From Prolixibacteraceae bacterium JC049 (lineage in GTDB: Bacteria > Bacteroidota > Bacteroidia > Bacteroidales > Prolixibacteraceae): DNA of 64,000 nucleotides. The DNA lies in contig SACZ01000002.1 in NCBI GenBank assembly GCA_023369685.1, positions 744,001 to 808,000 of the forward strand. Reading direction: 5' to 3'. The notes under the pieces were generated by a model. The model saw nothing but the letters and a program-made list of their open reading frames with translations. It did no database searches and had not been told where the DNA came from. Of this stretch, positions 42,145 through 51,344 are shown one piece after another; position 1 is the first letter of the stretch, and each line of letters starts with the position of its first letter. The translations under genes were made by a program, and so were the position numbers.

Positions 42145-44946
42145 ATGACTCAAACTCCTTCTCCTGAAGAGAAAAAACTCTTTTTATTGGATGCTTATGC
42201 GTTGATTTACAGAGCTTATTTTGCATTCATTAAGAATCCACGTTACAATTCAAAAGGACAGAATACATCTGCGATATTGGGATTTACCAATACGCTCGAC
42301 CAGTTGTTGAAAGAGCAAAATCCATCGCATTTGGCCATTGCTTTCGATATGAAAGGGCCAACATTTCGTCATGAAATGTATGAGCCTTACAAGGCCAATA
42401 GGGAAGAAATGCCCGAAGACTTACGTGCTTCCATTCCATACATCAGAAAACTAATTGATGCTTACCAGATTCCTGTAATTGAAAAAGCAGGGTTCGAGGC
42501 GGATGATGTGATTGGAACCATGGCTAAAAGTGCAGCAAAAGAAGGTTATCAGGTGTTTATGATGACTCCGGATAAGGATTATGCACAGCTGGTGGAAGAG
42601 AATGTATTCATGTATAAGCCCAAAAGAGGAGGAGCAGAAGCTGAAATATGGGGACTTCCAGAAGTGTATGAGAATTTTAATATTACTCGTGCCGAACAGG
42701 TAATCGATATTTTAGGTCTGATGGGTGATACGGCTGATAACATTCCAGGATGTCCGGGAATTGGTCCGAAAACAGCTATGAAGCTTATTGGTCAGTTCGA
42801 TAGTATTGATGGTATCTACAACAATATCGACCAGCTGAAAGGTAAGCAAAAAGAAAAACTGCAGGATAACGAAGAGCAGGTACGTCTTTCCAGAAAACTG
42901 GCAGAGATTATTTTGGATGTTCCTTTGGAGGTAAAAGCTTGCGATTTAACCCGAAAAGAGCCAGACAATGCTCGTTTACGAGAGTTGTTTACCGATCTGG
43001 AATTTAAAACTCAGTTGCAACGATTGGGGGCAGCACCAGTGGAACAGCAACCGGCTACAATGCAATTCGAACAGGGTACTCTATTTGGAGGACCAGCATT
43101 CGAAGCAGCACCAGTTGTGGAAGAGAAGCGTTTGGGAAATATTGAAAGTGTAGCCCATAGCTACTTCATGATGGACACACCAGAATTGCGCGCCGATTTA
43201 CGTGCCGATTTATGTGTTCAGGAAGAATTTTGTTTCGATACAGAAACTACCGGATTAGATCCACATTCGGTCGAATTGGTTTGTCTTTCGTTCTCATTTA
43301 AAGCCAACGAGGCTTACTGCGTACCACTTCCAGAAGATTATAACGAAGCAAAAGCCATTGTTCAGGAATTCAAATCGATATTTGAAGATGAACGCATTGT
43401 GAAGATTGGGCAGAATATCAAATACGATATGCTTATGCTCAAGTATTACGATGTAGATGTGAAGGGAACGCTTTTCGATACAATGGTGGCTCACTACCTG
43501 ATTCAGCCTGAGCAGAAGCATAACCTCGATTACCTTTGCGAGATTTATTTGAACTACGAAAAGGTATCTACCGAGAGTTTGATTGGAAAGAAAGGGAAGA
43601 AGCAACTTTCTATGCGTCAGATCGAATTGGATAAACTGAAAGAGTATGCATGTGAAGATGCGGATTACACTTTCCAGTTGAAGCAGGCATTGGAAAAAGA
43701 GCTTAAGAAAGAAGGTCAGGAGAAGCTATTTACCGATGTAGAGATGCCTTTGGTTCACGTGCTATGTGAAATGGAGTTTGCGGGTGTAACATTGAAGAGG
43801 GAAGAGCTTGATCAGTTTGCAGTAGTATTGAAAGAGCAGATTGTTACGCTGGAAAGAGAGATCATCGAACTGGCAGGAGAGGAGTTTAATGTGGCTTCCC
43901 CAAAACAGCTGGGAGTAATTCTTTTCGATAAGCTGAAACTGGATCCGAAAGCGAAGAAAACCAAGACACAGCAATATTCTACCAACGAAGAAGTATTGGT
44001 AAAACTGAAAGATAAACATCCAATTGCAGGGAAAGTGTTGGATTTTCGTTCGCTAAGAAAGCTGCTTTCTACCTATGTGGAGGCACTTCCTGAGTTGATC
44101 AATGCTAAAACAGGTAAGATTCATACGTCGTATAATCAGGCTCGAACAGCCACAGGCCGCTTGAGTTCTGATAATCCGAACTTACAGAATATCCCAATTC
44201 GCGACGATAACGGAAGAGAAATTCGTAAGGCATTTGTTCCTTCAGACGCCAATCATACATTTCTTTCTGCCGATTATTCTCAGATCGAATTGCGTATTAT
44301 GGCATCCATGAGTGGCGACCAGCATATGATTGATGCTTTCCATAGAGGAGAAGATATTCACGCAGCTACGGCTGCTCGCATTTATGGTGTTTCTTTAGAT
44401 GAAGTGACTTCTGAGATGCGTAGAAAAGCCAAAACAGCTAACTTCGGAATTATATATGGAATTTCGGCTTTTGGTCTTTCTCAACGCTTGAATATTTCTC
44501 GTTCCGAGGCCAAGAATTTGATCGATGGATACTTCGAAAGTTTCCCGGATATCAAGCGATTCATGGACGAAAGTATCGCAAAAGCAAGAGATAATGGTTT
44601 TGTAGAAACAATTTTAGGCCGCAGGCGTTATTTAAATGACATCAATTCTGCAAATGCAGTGGTGCGTGGAGTGGCCGAACGAAATGCAATTAATGCGCCC
44701 ATTCAGGGATCAGCAGCCGATATTATTAAATTGGCAATGGTAAAAATTCAACGTACACTGGAGGAGAAGGGATTGAAATCGGAGATGACGCTACAGGTGC
44801 ACGATGAACTTAACTTTAACGTACTTGTTGAGGAATTAGAGGAAGTAAAAGGAATAGTTAAAGAAGAAATGGAAAATGCTTTCGATTTTAATGTACCATT
44901 GGAGATTGAAATGAAGGCAGCTGATAATTGGCTGGAAGCACATTAA
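42145..44946 (+). CDS. polA: DNA polymerase I
   Basis: A 933-residue family A polymerase. Residues about 10-300 form the 5'-3' exonuclease (LLDAYALIYRAYFAF, GLMGDTADNIPGCPGIGPKTA). About 345-520 form the 3'-5' exonuclease, with DTETTGLD intact, so proofreading is likely. About 560-933 form the polymerase, with SADYSQIELRIMA (motif A), RRKAKTANFGIIYG (motif B) and QVHDELNF (motif C). It fills gaps in repair and removes RNA primers. It starts 11 bases after queD and is followed by a small HigA-like gene. Confidence 0.97.
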   Translation: MTQTPSPEEKKLFLLDAYALIYRAYFAFIKNPRYNSKGQNTSAILGFTNTLDQLLKEQNPSHLAIAFDMKGPTFRHEMYEPYKANREEMPEDLRASIPYIRKLIDAYQIPVIEKAGFEADDVIGTMAKSAAKEGYQVFMMTPDKDYAQLVEENVFMYKPKRGGAEAEIWGLPEVYENFNITRAEQVIDILGLMGDTADNIPGCPGIGPKTAMKLIGQFDSIDGIYNNIDQLKGKQKEKLQDNEEQVRLSRKLAEIILDVPLEVKACDLTRKEPDNARLRELFTDLEFKTQLQRLGAAPVEQQPATMQFEQGTLFGGPAFEAAPVVEEKRLGNIESVAHSYFMMDTPELRADLRADLCVQEEFCFDTETTGLDPHSVELVCLSFSFKANEAYCVPLPEDYNEAKAIVQEFKSIFEDERIVKIGQNIKYDMLMLKYYDVDVKGTLFDTMVAHYLIQPEQKHNLDYLCEIYLNYEKVSTESLIGKKGKKQLSMRQIELDKLKEYACEDADYTFQLKQALEKELKKEGQEKLFTDVEMPLVHVLCEMEFAGVTLKREELDQFAVVLKEQIVTLEREIIELAGEEFNVASPKQLGVILFDKLKLDPKAKKTKTQQYSTNEEVLVKLKDKHPIAGKVLDFRSLRKLLSTYVEALPELINAKTGKIHTSYNQARTATGRLSSDNPNLQNIPIRDDNGREIRKAFVPSDANHTFLSADYSQIELRIMASMSGDQHMIDAFHRGEDIHAATAARIYGVSLDEVTSEMRRKAKTANFGIIYGISAFGLSQRLNISRSEAKNLIDGYFESFPDIKRFMDESIAKARDNGFVETILGRRRYLNDINSANAVVRGVAERNAINAPIQGSAADIIKLAMVKIQRTLEEKGLKSEMTLQVHDELNFNVLVEELEEVKGIVKEEMENAFDFNVPLEIEMKAADNWLEAH

Positions 44947-44948
44947 TA

Positions 44949-45137
44949 ATGATTCAAAACGAGGATAGAATACGAACAGAGGATGAATATAGAGGAGCAT
45001 TACTTCGCTTTTTAGAAATTTATGATGCCCCAAAAGGGACTGTAGAACATGATGAGGCAAAGTATATCACTCTATTGATGGAAGATTATGAAAAACGTTA
45101 CTTCCGGGAGGCATCCTGTGGGAGTTTCGCAAATTAA
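44949..45137 (+). CDS. Small protein like the N-terminal part of HigA-type antitoxins
   Basis: A 62-residue protein starting two bases after the polA stop codon. The stretch IRTEDEYRGALLRFLEIYD, then PKGTVEHDEAKYITLL and EDYEKRYF, follows the pattern of the segment found in HigA-type antitoxins (I-x-T-E-x-E-Y...GT-x-E-x-D-E...L-x-x-x-Y-E). The HTH DNA-binding part is missing and no toxin gene adjoins it. It may be a stand-alone small protein of this fold or a relic. A terminator follows directly. Confidence 0.6.
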   Translation: MIQNEDRIRTEDEYRGALLRFLEIYDAPKGTVEHDEAKYITLLMEDYEKRYFREASCGSFAN

Positions 45138-45144
45138 AATATTG

Positions 45145-45171
45145 AAAGCGGAGTCATTTTGATTCCGCTTT
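45145..45171 (+). terminator. Terminator of the polA transcript
   Basis: An 11-bp stem, AAAGCGGAGTC/GATTCCGCTTT with one G-U pair and a five-base loop, followed by T. It lies just after the HigA-like gene. Confidence 0.85.
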
Positions 45172-45210
45172 TTTATTTATCTAAACTTATAATTTAAAGT
45201 CGAAATAAGA

Positions 45211-46158
45211 TTAATAGAAAAGGGAAAAAGCAGCTTGAACTGCTTGCCAGTATTGCTCAAGATTATTGGCTTTTTTAATCGATTTAAATACTTTTCTGGA
45301 ATTGGGAAAGCTCATGCAGAAATACTCCCAAAACTGACGCATCTTTTGCAACAAATGACTATCGCCCGATAATCGATTTTGGTAACTTACAAACAACTCT
45401 TCGTGGAAGCTTCTTAGTTTATCTGCATCAATGTTTGTTTCTGCTTCTTTTAACGCTTCTGGCAGTTGTGGATTTTGCAATAAGCCTCTTCCAATCATTA
45501 AACCGCTGGCCGTTCCAATGGTGCTTTGCAACTGCTCCATATCTTCCGCCGAATTAATATCTCCGTTGTAGACAATTTCTGATTGATATATATCACGAGC
45601 TTGCATAAACGCTTCGATGTTGGGAGTTCCTTTATAAAGTTGCTTTCCTATTCGTGGGTGGAGAAACAGGTTCGATAACTGAAACTGATTTAAGACTTCC
45701 AAAACAGGAGTTTGTTCTGCAAAATCAACCAATCCGCATCGCATTTTTACAGATACAGTACCTTGAAAATGTGCGAATGCTGCTTCCAGAATAGAGTTCA
45801 CAGCTTCTGGATGTTGAAGCAATGCAGAGCCTCTACCGCGCTTGGTGACCATCGGGTAGGGACATCCTAAATTGAAATTCACTGAGTTATAGCCATAGTC
45901 TGTTAATAACTGAAGCATTCGAACAGTTTCAGCAGCATCTTTGACTAAAACCTGAGGAGTAAGATTATTAATTGTATTGTTCTCTGGAACAACTTCATTT
46001 AAGCGCGACTTTTTTATCGATCCATCGTTTTCAAACACCAGATATGGAGTGAAATATTCATCGATATGATTGAAGTACTTGTGATGTACATTTCGAAATG
46101 TAAAATCAGTTAAACCTTGCAGTGGAGCTTGATATATTTTGAAATTGGAATCAATCAT
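45211..46158 (-). CDS. tRNA-dihydrouridine synthase
   Basis: FMN-dependent enzyme that reduces uridine to dihydrouridine in tRNA. The N-terminal QAPLQGLTDFTFRN, the catalytic Cys in NFNLGCPYPMV, the phosphate-binding YNGDINS and GLMIGRGLL all fit the Dus family. It looks closer to DusC-like short members (315 residues) than to DusB. It is divergent from the DUF4271 gene; a minus-strand -7 box TACATTTG lies at 46232-46225. The modified position in tRNA cannot be assigned. Confidence 0.9.
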   Translation of the reverse strand: MIDSNFKIYQAPLQGLTDFTFRNVHHKYFNHIDEYFTPYLVFENDGSIKKSRLNEVVPENNTINNLTPQVLVKDAAETVRMLQLLTDYGYNSVNFNLGCPYPMVTKRGRGSALLQHPEAVNSILEAAFAHFQGTVSVKMRCGLVDFAEQTPVLEVLNQFQLSNLFLHPRIGKQLYKGTPNIEAFMQARDIYQSEIVYNGDINSAEDMEQLQSTIGTASGLMIGRGLLQNPQLPEALKEAETNIDADKLRSFHEELFVSYQNRLSGDSHLLQKMRQFWEYFCMSFPNSRKVFKSIKKANNLEQYWQAVQAAFSLFY

Positions 46159-46205
46159 ATTGTCGATTAGTTGCTGGTTGGCTTGACGACCAACTTAAAT
46201 TACTG

Positions 46206-46232
46206 TATCTTTGTTTCTCGCTCACAAATGTA
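46206..46232. promoter_or_regulatory. Overlapping divergent promoters of dus and the DUF4271 gene
   Basis: The plus-strand -7 box TATCTTTG (46206-46213) has CTTG 20 bases upstream (46182-46185). The minus-strand box TACATTTG (46232-46225) points to dus. The two boxes are only 11 bases apart, so polymerases would compete. Confidence 0.5.
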
Positions 46233-46269
46233 GTAAGCTACCAGCAAACTTTAATCTTCTAATTAGTTA

Positions 46270-47106
46270 ATGCAGCAACAAAATAGATCTTTATTGCCGA
46301 TTAAGTCCGATTCTACTAAAGCCATTAGTAGAACAAAATCGAATGCTGTAAAAACTAAAATCGATACTCTTCCTGTTGTTCCTATCAAGCCCATTCAGGC
46401 TCAAGCAATAACGGTAACCCCGTCGAAAAGTATTGAATTGCCAGAGAAAGAGTTTATTTCCAGAAATGCCGATTGGATAACATTGGTAATGTTATTGGCA
46501 TTGGTGGTTTTGGTACTTGTGCGTAATGCCTATTCTAAATTCATGCACCAGATTTTCTCTGCTGCTGCGAATAAAACTTCGGCATTGCGCTTGTTTGGAG
46601 AGAGTAGTTCCAATTTTGGTCATGCCACGCTCTTAATGAAAGCTTTTTCGTACTTGGTTTTTGCCATGTTCGTTTACCAGGCCTTGAATCTATGGGGATT
46701 TGATTTGGGAGTTAATGGACTGCTTTTGTATGCCATCTGCTTTGTGGGAGTAGTCATCTATTTTCGATTGAAATTTGCCATTCACCGACTTTTAGGAGTG
46801 GTTTTCTTCTATCGAAATGAAGCAATAGAATTCAATTTTAATGCTGAAATATATAATAAAGTGCTCGGAATCGCTTTATTTCCAGTTGTTTTAATAAACG
46901 CATATGCCTCGGGTTTCTTGTTGAAAGGTATTGTTATTACAGGGGTTGTGGTGTTTTTATGTACATATTTATTGATGTTATTTCGTGGATTTTCAATATT
47001 TATACGTAAACATGCCTCAATTTATTATTTGATTTTGTACCTTTGTACGCTCGAAATTCTACCCATGGTTTTGATCTGGAAAACATTACTAATTGAAGGG
47101 AAATAG
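46270..47106 (+). CDS. DUF4271 membrane protein
   Basis: A 278-residue protein with a polar N-terminus (about 1-70) and six or seven predicted membrane helices. It is recognised as DUF4271 by its place directly before hemD in Bacteroidetes. Segments such as SRNADWITLVMLLALVVLVL and a closing IYYLILYLCTLEILPM are typical. Function unknown. hemD starts 26 bases downstream, so a shared transcript is likely. Confidence 0.75.
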   Translation: MQQQNRSLLPIKSDSTKAISRTKSNAVKTKIDTLPVVPIKPIQAQAITVTPSKSIELPEKEFISRNADWITLVMLLALVVLVLVRNAYSKFMHQIFSAAANKTSALRLFGESSSNFGHATLLMKAFSYLVFAMFVYQALNLWGFDLGVNGLLLYAICFVGVVIYFRLKFAIHRLLGVVFFYRNEAIEFNFNAEIYNKVLGIALFPVVLINAYASGFLLKGIVITGVVVFLCTYLLMLFRGFSIFIRKHASIYYLILYLCTLEILPMVLIWKTLLIEGK

Positions 47107-47132
47107 TTGAAGCACAGGACAAAGCAAGATAC

Positions 47133-47879
47133 ATGAAAATCAAAAGAATCTTAGTTTCGCAACCGAAACCAGCATCAGAAAAATCACCTTATTTTGATCT
47201 AGCAGATCGAAATAATTTGGACATTGATTTTAGACCGTTTATCCAAGTTGAAGGAGTATCAGCGAAGGAGTTTAGACAAACTCGCATCCAGATATTGGAT
47301 CATACGGCCGTTATATTTACAAGCCGTACATCAATCGATCATTTTTTCCGCGTTTGTCAGGAAATGAGAATCACAGTGCCCGATACAATGAAATACTTCT
47401 GTGTTTCGGAGGCTACAGCATTCTATTTGCAGAAATACATCGTGTATCGTAAGCGTAAGATCTTCTTCGGTGCAGGCCGTTTTGCCGATCTTATTGATGT
47501 AATGAAAAAGCATTCAAAAGAGAAATTCTTAATTCCATTATCACATATTCACAAGCAAGAGATTCCTAACTTGTTGGATAAAGCCAAATTTACTTATACA
47601 AAAGCTATTTTGTACAAAACAGTAAGTAGCGACTTGTCTGACTTGGAAAATGTGAATTACGACGTATTGGTATTCTTCAGTCCTTCGGGAGTGAAGTCAC
47701 TACTTAAGAACTTTCCAGAATTTGAACAGAACGAAACTCGAATCGCTTCATTCGGACCTTCTACTGCTAAGGCCGTAAAAGAAGCAGGTTTGCGTCTTGA
47801 TATCGAAGCACCAAATCCAAAAGCACCTTCTATGACTATGGCTTTGGAGCAGTATATCAAAGATAAAAACAAGAAATAG
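47133..47879 (+). CDS. hemD: Uroporphyrinogen-III synthase family protein
   Basis: A 248-residue two-domain protein of the HemD family, which cyclises hydroxymethylbilane to uroporphyrinogen III. KRILVSQPKP opens the first domain; VFFSPSGVKSLLKNFPE and IASFGPSTAKAVKEAGL are the usual second-domain motifs. Sequence conservation in HemD is low, so the call also leans on the DUF4271-hemD context seen in Bacteroidetes. Other heme synthesis genes are absent here, apart from the heme chaperone hemW far upstream. Confidence 0.85.
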   Translation: MKIKRILVSQPKPASEKSPYFDLADRNNLDIDFRPFIQVEGVSAKEFRQTRIQILDHTAVIFTSRTSIDHFFRVCQEMRITVPDTMKYFCVSEATAFYLQKYIVYRKRKIFFGAGRFADLIDVMKKHSKEKFLIPLSHIHKQEIPNLLDKAKFTYTKAILYKTVSSDLSDLENVNYDVLVFFSPSGVKSLLKNFPEFEQNETRIASFGPSTAKAVKEAGLRLDIEAPNPKAPSMTMALEQYIKDKNKK

Positions 47880-47906
47880 GACAATATTCGAAAATATATA
47901 TTGCAC

Positions 47907-47931
47907 AAAGGGGAATGATAAGTTCCCCTTT
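47907..47931 (+). terminator. Terminator between hemD and rnpA
   Basis: A 9-bp stem, AAAGGGGAA/TTCCCCTTT, with a seven-base loop, followed by a T-rich run. The T-rich run also forms part of the rnpA -7 box. Confidence 0.85.
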
Positions 47932-47933
47932 TT

Positions 47934-47941
47934 TATTTTTG
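47934..47941 (+). promoter_or_regulatory. rnpA -7 box, four bases before the start codon
   Basis: TATTTTTG fits TAnnTTTG and ends four bases before the rnpA ATG (47946). The predicted transcript start falls on or next to the ATG, suggesting a leaderless mRNA. No clear -33 element was found; the terminator hairpin lies there. Confidence 0.45.
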
Positions 47942-47945
47942 TAGC

Positions 47946-48362
47946 ATGAATTCAGGTAATCCGCAATACACATTAAGTAAATCAGAGCGTTTGTGTAGTC
48001 ATACTCGCATTCGTAATCTATTTTCCGATGGCAATACCTTTTTGGTTTTTCCATTGAAATTTGTGTGGATTAAAGGAGAATTCAATCAGGAGCCAATTGC
48101 ACAAACTGCATTTACTGCATCCAAAAAGTCGTTTAAGCGAGCTGTTCATCGTAATCAGATAAAAAGACAGTTAAGAGAAGCTTATCGCTTAAACAAGCCC
48201 GATTTCTACATGGAAATTGATACGGGCACCAACGAAAAAATAAACCTCATGGTCATCTTTATTGCTAAAGAGTTGTTACCTTACAAACGCATCGAAAATG
48301 CGATGAAAAAAGGGCTGGCGAAAATGGCAGCACTTTTAAAGGAACAGAACAACGAAGAGTAG
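47946..48362 (+). CDS. rnpA: Ribonuclease P protein component
   Basis: A 138-residue basic protein that assists the RNase P RNA in tRNA 5'-end maturation. YTLSKSERLCSHTRIRNLF is the N-terminal family region. The RNR motif region appears as KRAVHRNQIKRQLREAYRL. The start is supported by the short distance to this core. rpmH, its partner in many bacteria, is not adjacent. lplA starts two bases after the gene, so it is probably cotranscribed. Confidence 0.93.
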   Translation: MNSGNPQYTLSKSERLCSHTRIRNLFSDGNTFLVFPLKFVWIKGEFNQEPIAQTAFTASKKSFKRAVHRNQIKRQLREAYRLNKPDFYMEIDTGTNEKINLMVIFIAKELLPYKRIENAMKKGLAKMAALLKEQNNEE

Positions 48363-48363
48363 C

Positions 48364-49335
48364 ATGCAATTTATTTTTTCTCCAACGAACAATCCATATT
48401 TCAATTTAGCAGCAGAAGAGTATCTGCTGAAGAACTTCAAAAACGATATTTGCTTCATTTATATCAATCGCCCGGCGGTGATTGTGGGAAAGCACCAGAA
48501 TGCACTGAAAGAGGTAAATTATGCCCACTTGAAGAGCAATAATGTACCTATTATTCGTCGTTTGTCGGGGGGAGGAACTGTTTATCATGATGAAGGTAAC
48601 ATCAACTTTTCATTTCATCAGCAAGTAGCAGATATTACCAAAGTAAACTATCGCGATTTGTTGGATCCCGTTCGGTTAGCCATCGAAAACCTGGGAATTG
48701 AAGCCACTTTCAGCAAGAGAAATGATATTCTAATTGGCGGGAAAAAGATTTCAGGCAATGCCGAGCATGTTTTCAAAAAACGATTGATTTGTCATGCTAC
48801 TTTACTTTTCGATACCGATTTAGATGAACTGGAAGAGGCCATTTTTACCGATGAGTCGGCTTATCAGGGCAAAGCAGTAAAGTCGGTTCGTTCCAGAGTT
48901 ACCAACATTGTAGACCACCTGAAAAGTACAATGGATGCAACTGAATTCAGCAACTACCTGTTGAAGTTTTTGATGGGAAAGAGTGGAGATGGTTCCCAAT
49001 ACAACTTCTCAGAAGAGGACAACAAAGCTATTGAGCAATTAATCGACGAGAAGTACAGTCAATGGGATTGGAACTTTGGCTATTCCCCTGGTTATTCTAT
49101 TCAGCGCGAATTAACCATTGGAACAAAACAGATAAATGCTTTGCTCGAAGTGAAAAAAGGGCATGTTTTTTCGGCCTTTGTTACTATGAACAATGAGCAT
49201 GATAAATCATTAACCGATTTCTGGATGGGAAAGAAACACAATGAAGAGTCAACACAAGAGTGGTTAAAAATGGTTGACTCAAACAATGAGTTAGCACAAG
49301 AAGATTTACATCAATTGGTTTTTGAATTGATGTAA
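48364..49335 (+). CDS. lplA: Lipoate-protein ligase A
   Basis: Attaches free lipoate to the lysine of lipoyl domains in dehydrogenase complexes and GcvH. RRLSGGGTVYHDEGNINFSF is the lipoyl-AMP loop, and the GGKKISGNAE segment contains the catalytic lysine. The C-terminal accessory domain (about 250-323) is present, so it should activate lipoate itself. 323 residues is normal. It begins two bases after rnpA. Confidence 0.92.
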   Translation: MQFIFSPTNNPYFNLAAEEYLLKNFKNDICFIYINRPAVIVGKHQNALKEVNYAHLKSNNVPIIRRLSGGGTVYHDEGNINFSFHQQVADITKVNYRDLLDPVRLAIENLGIEATFSKRNDILIGGKKISGNAEHVFKKRLICHATLLFDTDLDELEEAIFTDESAYQGKAVKSVRSRVTNIVDHLKSTMDATEFSNYLLKFLMGKSGDGSQYNFSEEDNKAIEQLIDEKYSQWDWNFGYSPGYSIQRELTIGTKQINALLEVKKGHVFSAFVTMNNEHDKSLTDFWMGKKHNEESTQEWLKMVDSNNELAQEDLHQLVFELM

Positions 49336-49338
49336 ATC

Positions 49339-49680
49339 TTAAATATTAATCACCTTGTCGGCTTGCATTTGTAGAGTTACAATGTCCATCATAGTGCCCA
49401 CAATACCTGCTTCCATCTTTTCTAGTAATCCGAAATGAGAAAGACATGTTTTGCATGCAACTAGTTTAGTTCCTTGTGCTTCTAATGCTTTCAGAGTGTC
49501 TAAAACAGGTGAGTCAATACACAATAGTTTTACTCCAGAATTGTAAAATGTAATGATCTTAGGGCGATTTTCTTCTTCTTGAAGAAGGTTGATGTAATTG
49601 GTTATCAATAGTTGTCCTAGTTTTTCGTCGCCTTGTCCCATTTGATTGGAAGTGATCTGTAGGAGAGAATTATTTCGCAT
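49339..49680 (-). CDS. YedF-like DsrE-family protein
   Basis: About 114 residues of the DsrE/DsrF-like fold, resembling the C-terminal half of YedF, a sulfurtransferase-like protein linked to selenium metabolism. Typical features are QMGQGDEKLGQLL near the start and the C-x-x-C in VACKTCLSHF. The TusA-like half of YedF is missing. The frame extends to 49749, but that part runs through the focA terminator, so ATG 49680 is chosen. It converges with lplA. The role is unproven; sulfur or redox transfer is likely. Confidence 0.8.
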   Translation of the reverse strand: MRNNSLLQITSNQMGQGDEKLGQLLITNYINLLQEEENRPKIITFYNSGVKLLCIDSPVLDTLKALEAQGTKLVACKTCLSHFGLLEKMEAGIVGTMMDIVTLQMQADKVINI

Positions 49681-49714
49681 GATTGAATATTTTTTGCGCA
49701 AATATAGAGCAAAA

Positions 49715-49746
49715 AAAAGATGGAATCCCGAAAGAATCCATCTTTT
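49715..49746 (-). terminator. Terminator of the pflA-focA transcript
   Basis: A 10-bp stem, AAAAGATGGA/TCCATCTTTT, with a 12-base loop. On the minus strand it runs into a U-rich tract of eight. It lies 48 bases past the focA stop codon. Confidence 0.85.
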
Positions 49747-49793
49747 CAATATTTATCTGTCATCTGATAATACAGACATTCGATAATCTTAAT

Positions 49794-50591
49794 TTACTTC
49801 TCTTTGGAATCGTATAAGTACCAATAGGCAGCGCCTACCATAACAACTCCTCCAATAATGTTTCCAATGGTTACTGGAATTAGGTTATCGGTAATGAATT
49901 GCCCCCAGGTAATATCTGCTCCGTAAAAGATAGCCGTTGGAATGAAGAACATATTGGCTACGCAGTGCTCAAATCCCATAGCCACAAAAGCCATAATTGG
50001 GAACCAAATACCAAATATTTTTCCGGTAGTTGATTTTGATGCATAGGCCAGCCACATCGCTAATGCTACCATCCAGTTACATACAATACCTTTCACTAAA
50101 GCTTTCATGAATGGTGCCGATACTTTTTTCTCACCGATGGCAATAACAGTATCCAACCATGGCGATTTCGCCAACATTCCTGTGTAGTAGGCAAATAACC
50201 AGGCTACCAAAAGTGAACCAACAAAGTTTCCGATATATACAATGGTCCAATTTTTCATTGGAGCCGAAAGTGGAAGTCTTTTGGATAGCACAGAAGGCGT
50301 AAAGTAGGCCGTATTTCCAGTAAAAAGGTCGGCACCAGCAATGGCAACCAAAATAAGTCCGAGTGGGAAAACAGCGCCGAAAATGAATTTCTGCATACCG
50401 GGATTAGTCGCTTGCATTTCGGGTAAGCCGCCTCCAATAATAATGGCCAGGAAGCTTCCCATTGCAATATATGCTCCGGCAAGAATAGCTAATACAAAAG
50501 TTTTCTTTGCCGAAGTATTTGCCTTGCTCTCGGCTGTTTTATTTACAATTTCAACAATCTCTTTGGGTGAATAATACGAACTTTCACTCAT
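49794..50591 (-). CDS. focA: Formate transporter, FocA/FNT family
   Basis: A pentameric channel of the formate/nitrite transporter family with six predicted helices. AGAYIAMGSFLAIIIGGG and GADLFTGNTAYF are the N-terminal family signatures, and GFEHCVANMFF holds the conserved pore histidine. 265 residues is normal. It follows pflA by nine bases, so it exports formate made by PflB. In E. coli focA precedes pflB; here it comes last. Confidence 0.93.
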   Translation of the reverse strand: MSESSYYSPKEIVEIVNKTAESKANTSAKKTFVLAILAGAYIAMGSFLAIIIGGGLPEMQATNPGMQKFIFGAVFPLGLILVAIAGADLFTGNTAYFTPSVLSKRLPLSAPMKNWTIVYIGNFVGSLLVAWLFAYYTGMLAKSPWLDTVIAIGEKKVSAPFMKALVKGIVCNWMVALAMWLAYASKSTTGKIFGIWFPIMAFVAMGFEHCVANMFFIPTAIFYGADITWGQFITDNLIPVTIGNIIGGVVMVGAAYWYLYDSKEK

Positions 50592-50600
50592 GGCTTATTT

Positions 50601-51344
50601 CTAATTAATAATAACTTGTTTGAAGTACTGACTGAAGATTTCTTTGGCTTTTTCCAGTTGCTCCGGAGTATTTTCAGTTACGTCTTTCAATCGGTATTCT
50701 TTGTCTAAGTGTTCGTATTTATGAACACCAAGACTATGGTAGGGCTGAATTTCTAACTTTTCAATGTTAGTATGTTCTTTTAGTCGCTCGCCCAACTGGT
50801 GCAAATGGTCAGGATTGTCTGTCCAACCAGGAACGAGAACGTAGCGTAACCAAATCGGTTTGTCGATTTCTTTTAAATAATCGGCAAACTGAAGTGATTT
50901 TTCATTGCGCTTTTCGGTCAACTTAATGTGTTGTTCTTCGTCGATGTGTTTGATGTCCAATAGAACAAGATCGGTATATTCCATTAGTTCTTTTACATCG
51001 TCGGTGAAGACACTACCATTGGTATCAATGCAAGTATTGAATTTCTCTGCTTTTAGCTTTTTGAATAATTCAATAAGTGACTTGGCTTGAAGAAGTGGTT
51101 CGCCCCCCGAAACTGTAACTCCTCCAATTGTACCAAAAAAAGGTCGCTGACTACGAGACAATTGAAGTAACTCCTCGATATCTGTCTCTTTTCCTCCTTT
51201 GGTAGGAATGGTATCTGCATTGGCACAGTAGGCGCAAGCAAAGTTACATCCCTGAAGAAAAACAACCATTCTAATTCCCGGTCCATCGTATGTGCCAAGG
51301 GATTCAATGGAGTGTACTCTCAATTTGTTGTTATCGTTTTTCAT
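50601..51344 (-). CDS. pflA: Pyruvate formate-lyase activating enzyme
   Basis: Radical-SAM enzyme that places the glycyl radical on PflB under anoxic conditions. The cluster motif C-x3-C-x2-C is Cys33, Cys37 and Cys40 (QGCNFACAYC), and TVSGGEPLLQ is the GGE motif for SAM. The frame can be extended to 51392, but ATG 51344 gives the normal N-terminus MKNDNNKLRVHSIESLGTYD. 248 residues. A terminator-like hairpin separates it from pflB, so it may be expressed at a lower level. Confidence 0.94.
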   Translation of the reverse strand: MKNDNNKLRVHSIESLGTYDGPGIRMVVFLQGCNFACAYCANADTIPTKGGKETDIEELLQLSRSQRPFFGTIGGVTVSGGEPLLQAKSLIELFKKLKAEKFNTCIDTNGSVFTDDVKELMEYTDLVLLDIKHIDEEQHIKLTEKRNEKSLQFADYLKEIDKPIWLRYVLVPGWTDNPDHLHQLGERLKEHTNIEKLEIQPYHSLGVHKYEHLDKEYRLKDVTENTPEQLEKAKEIFSQYFKQVIIN

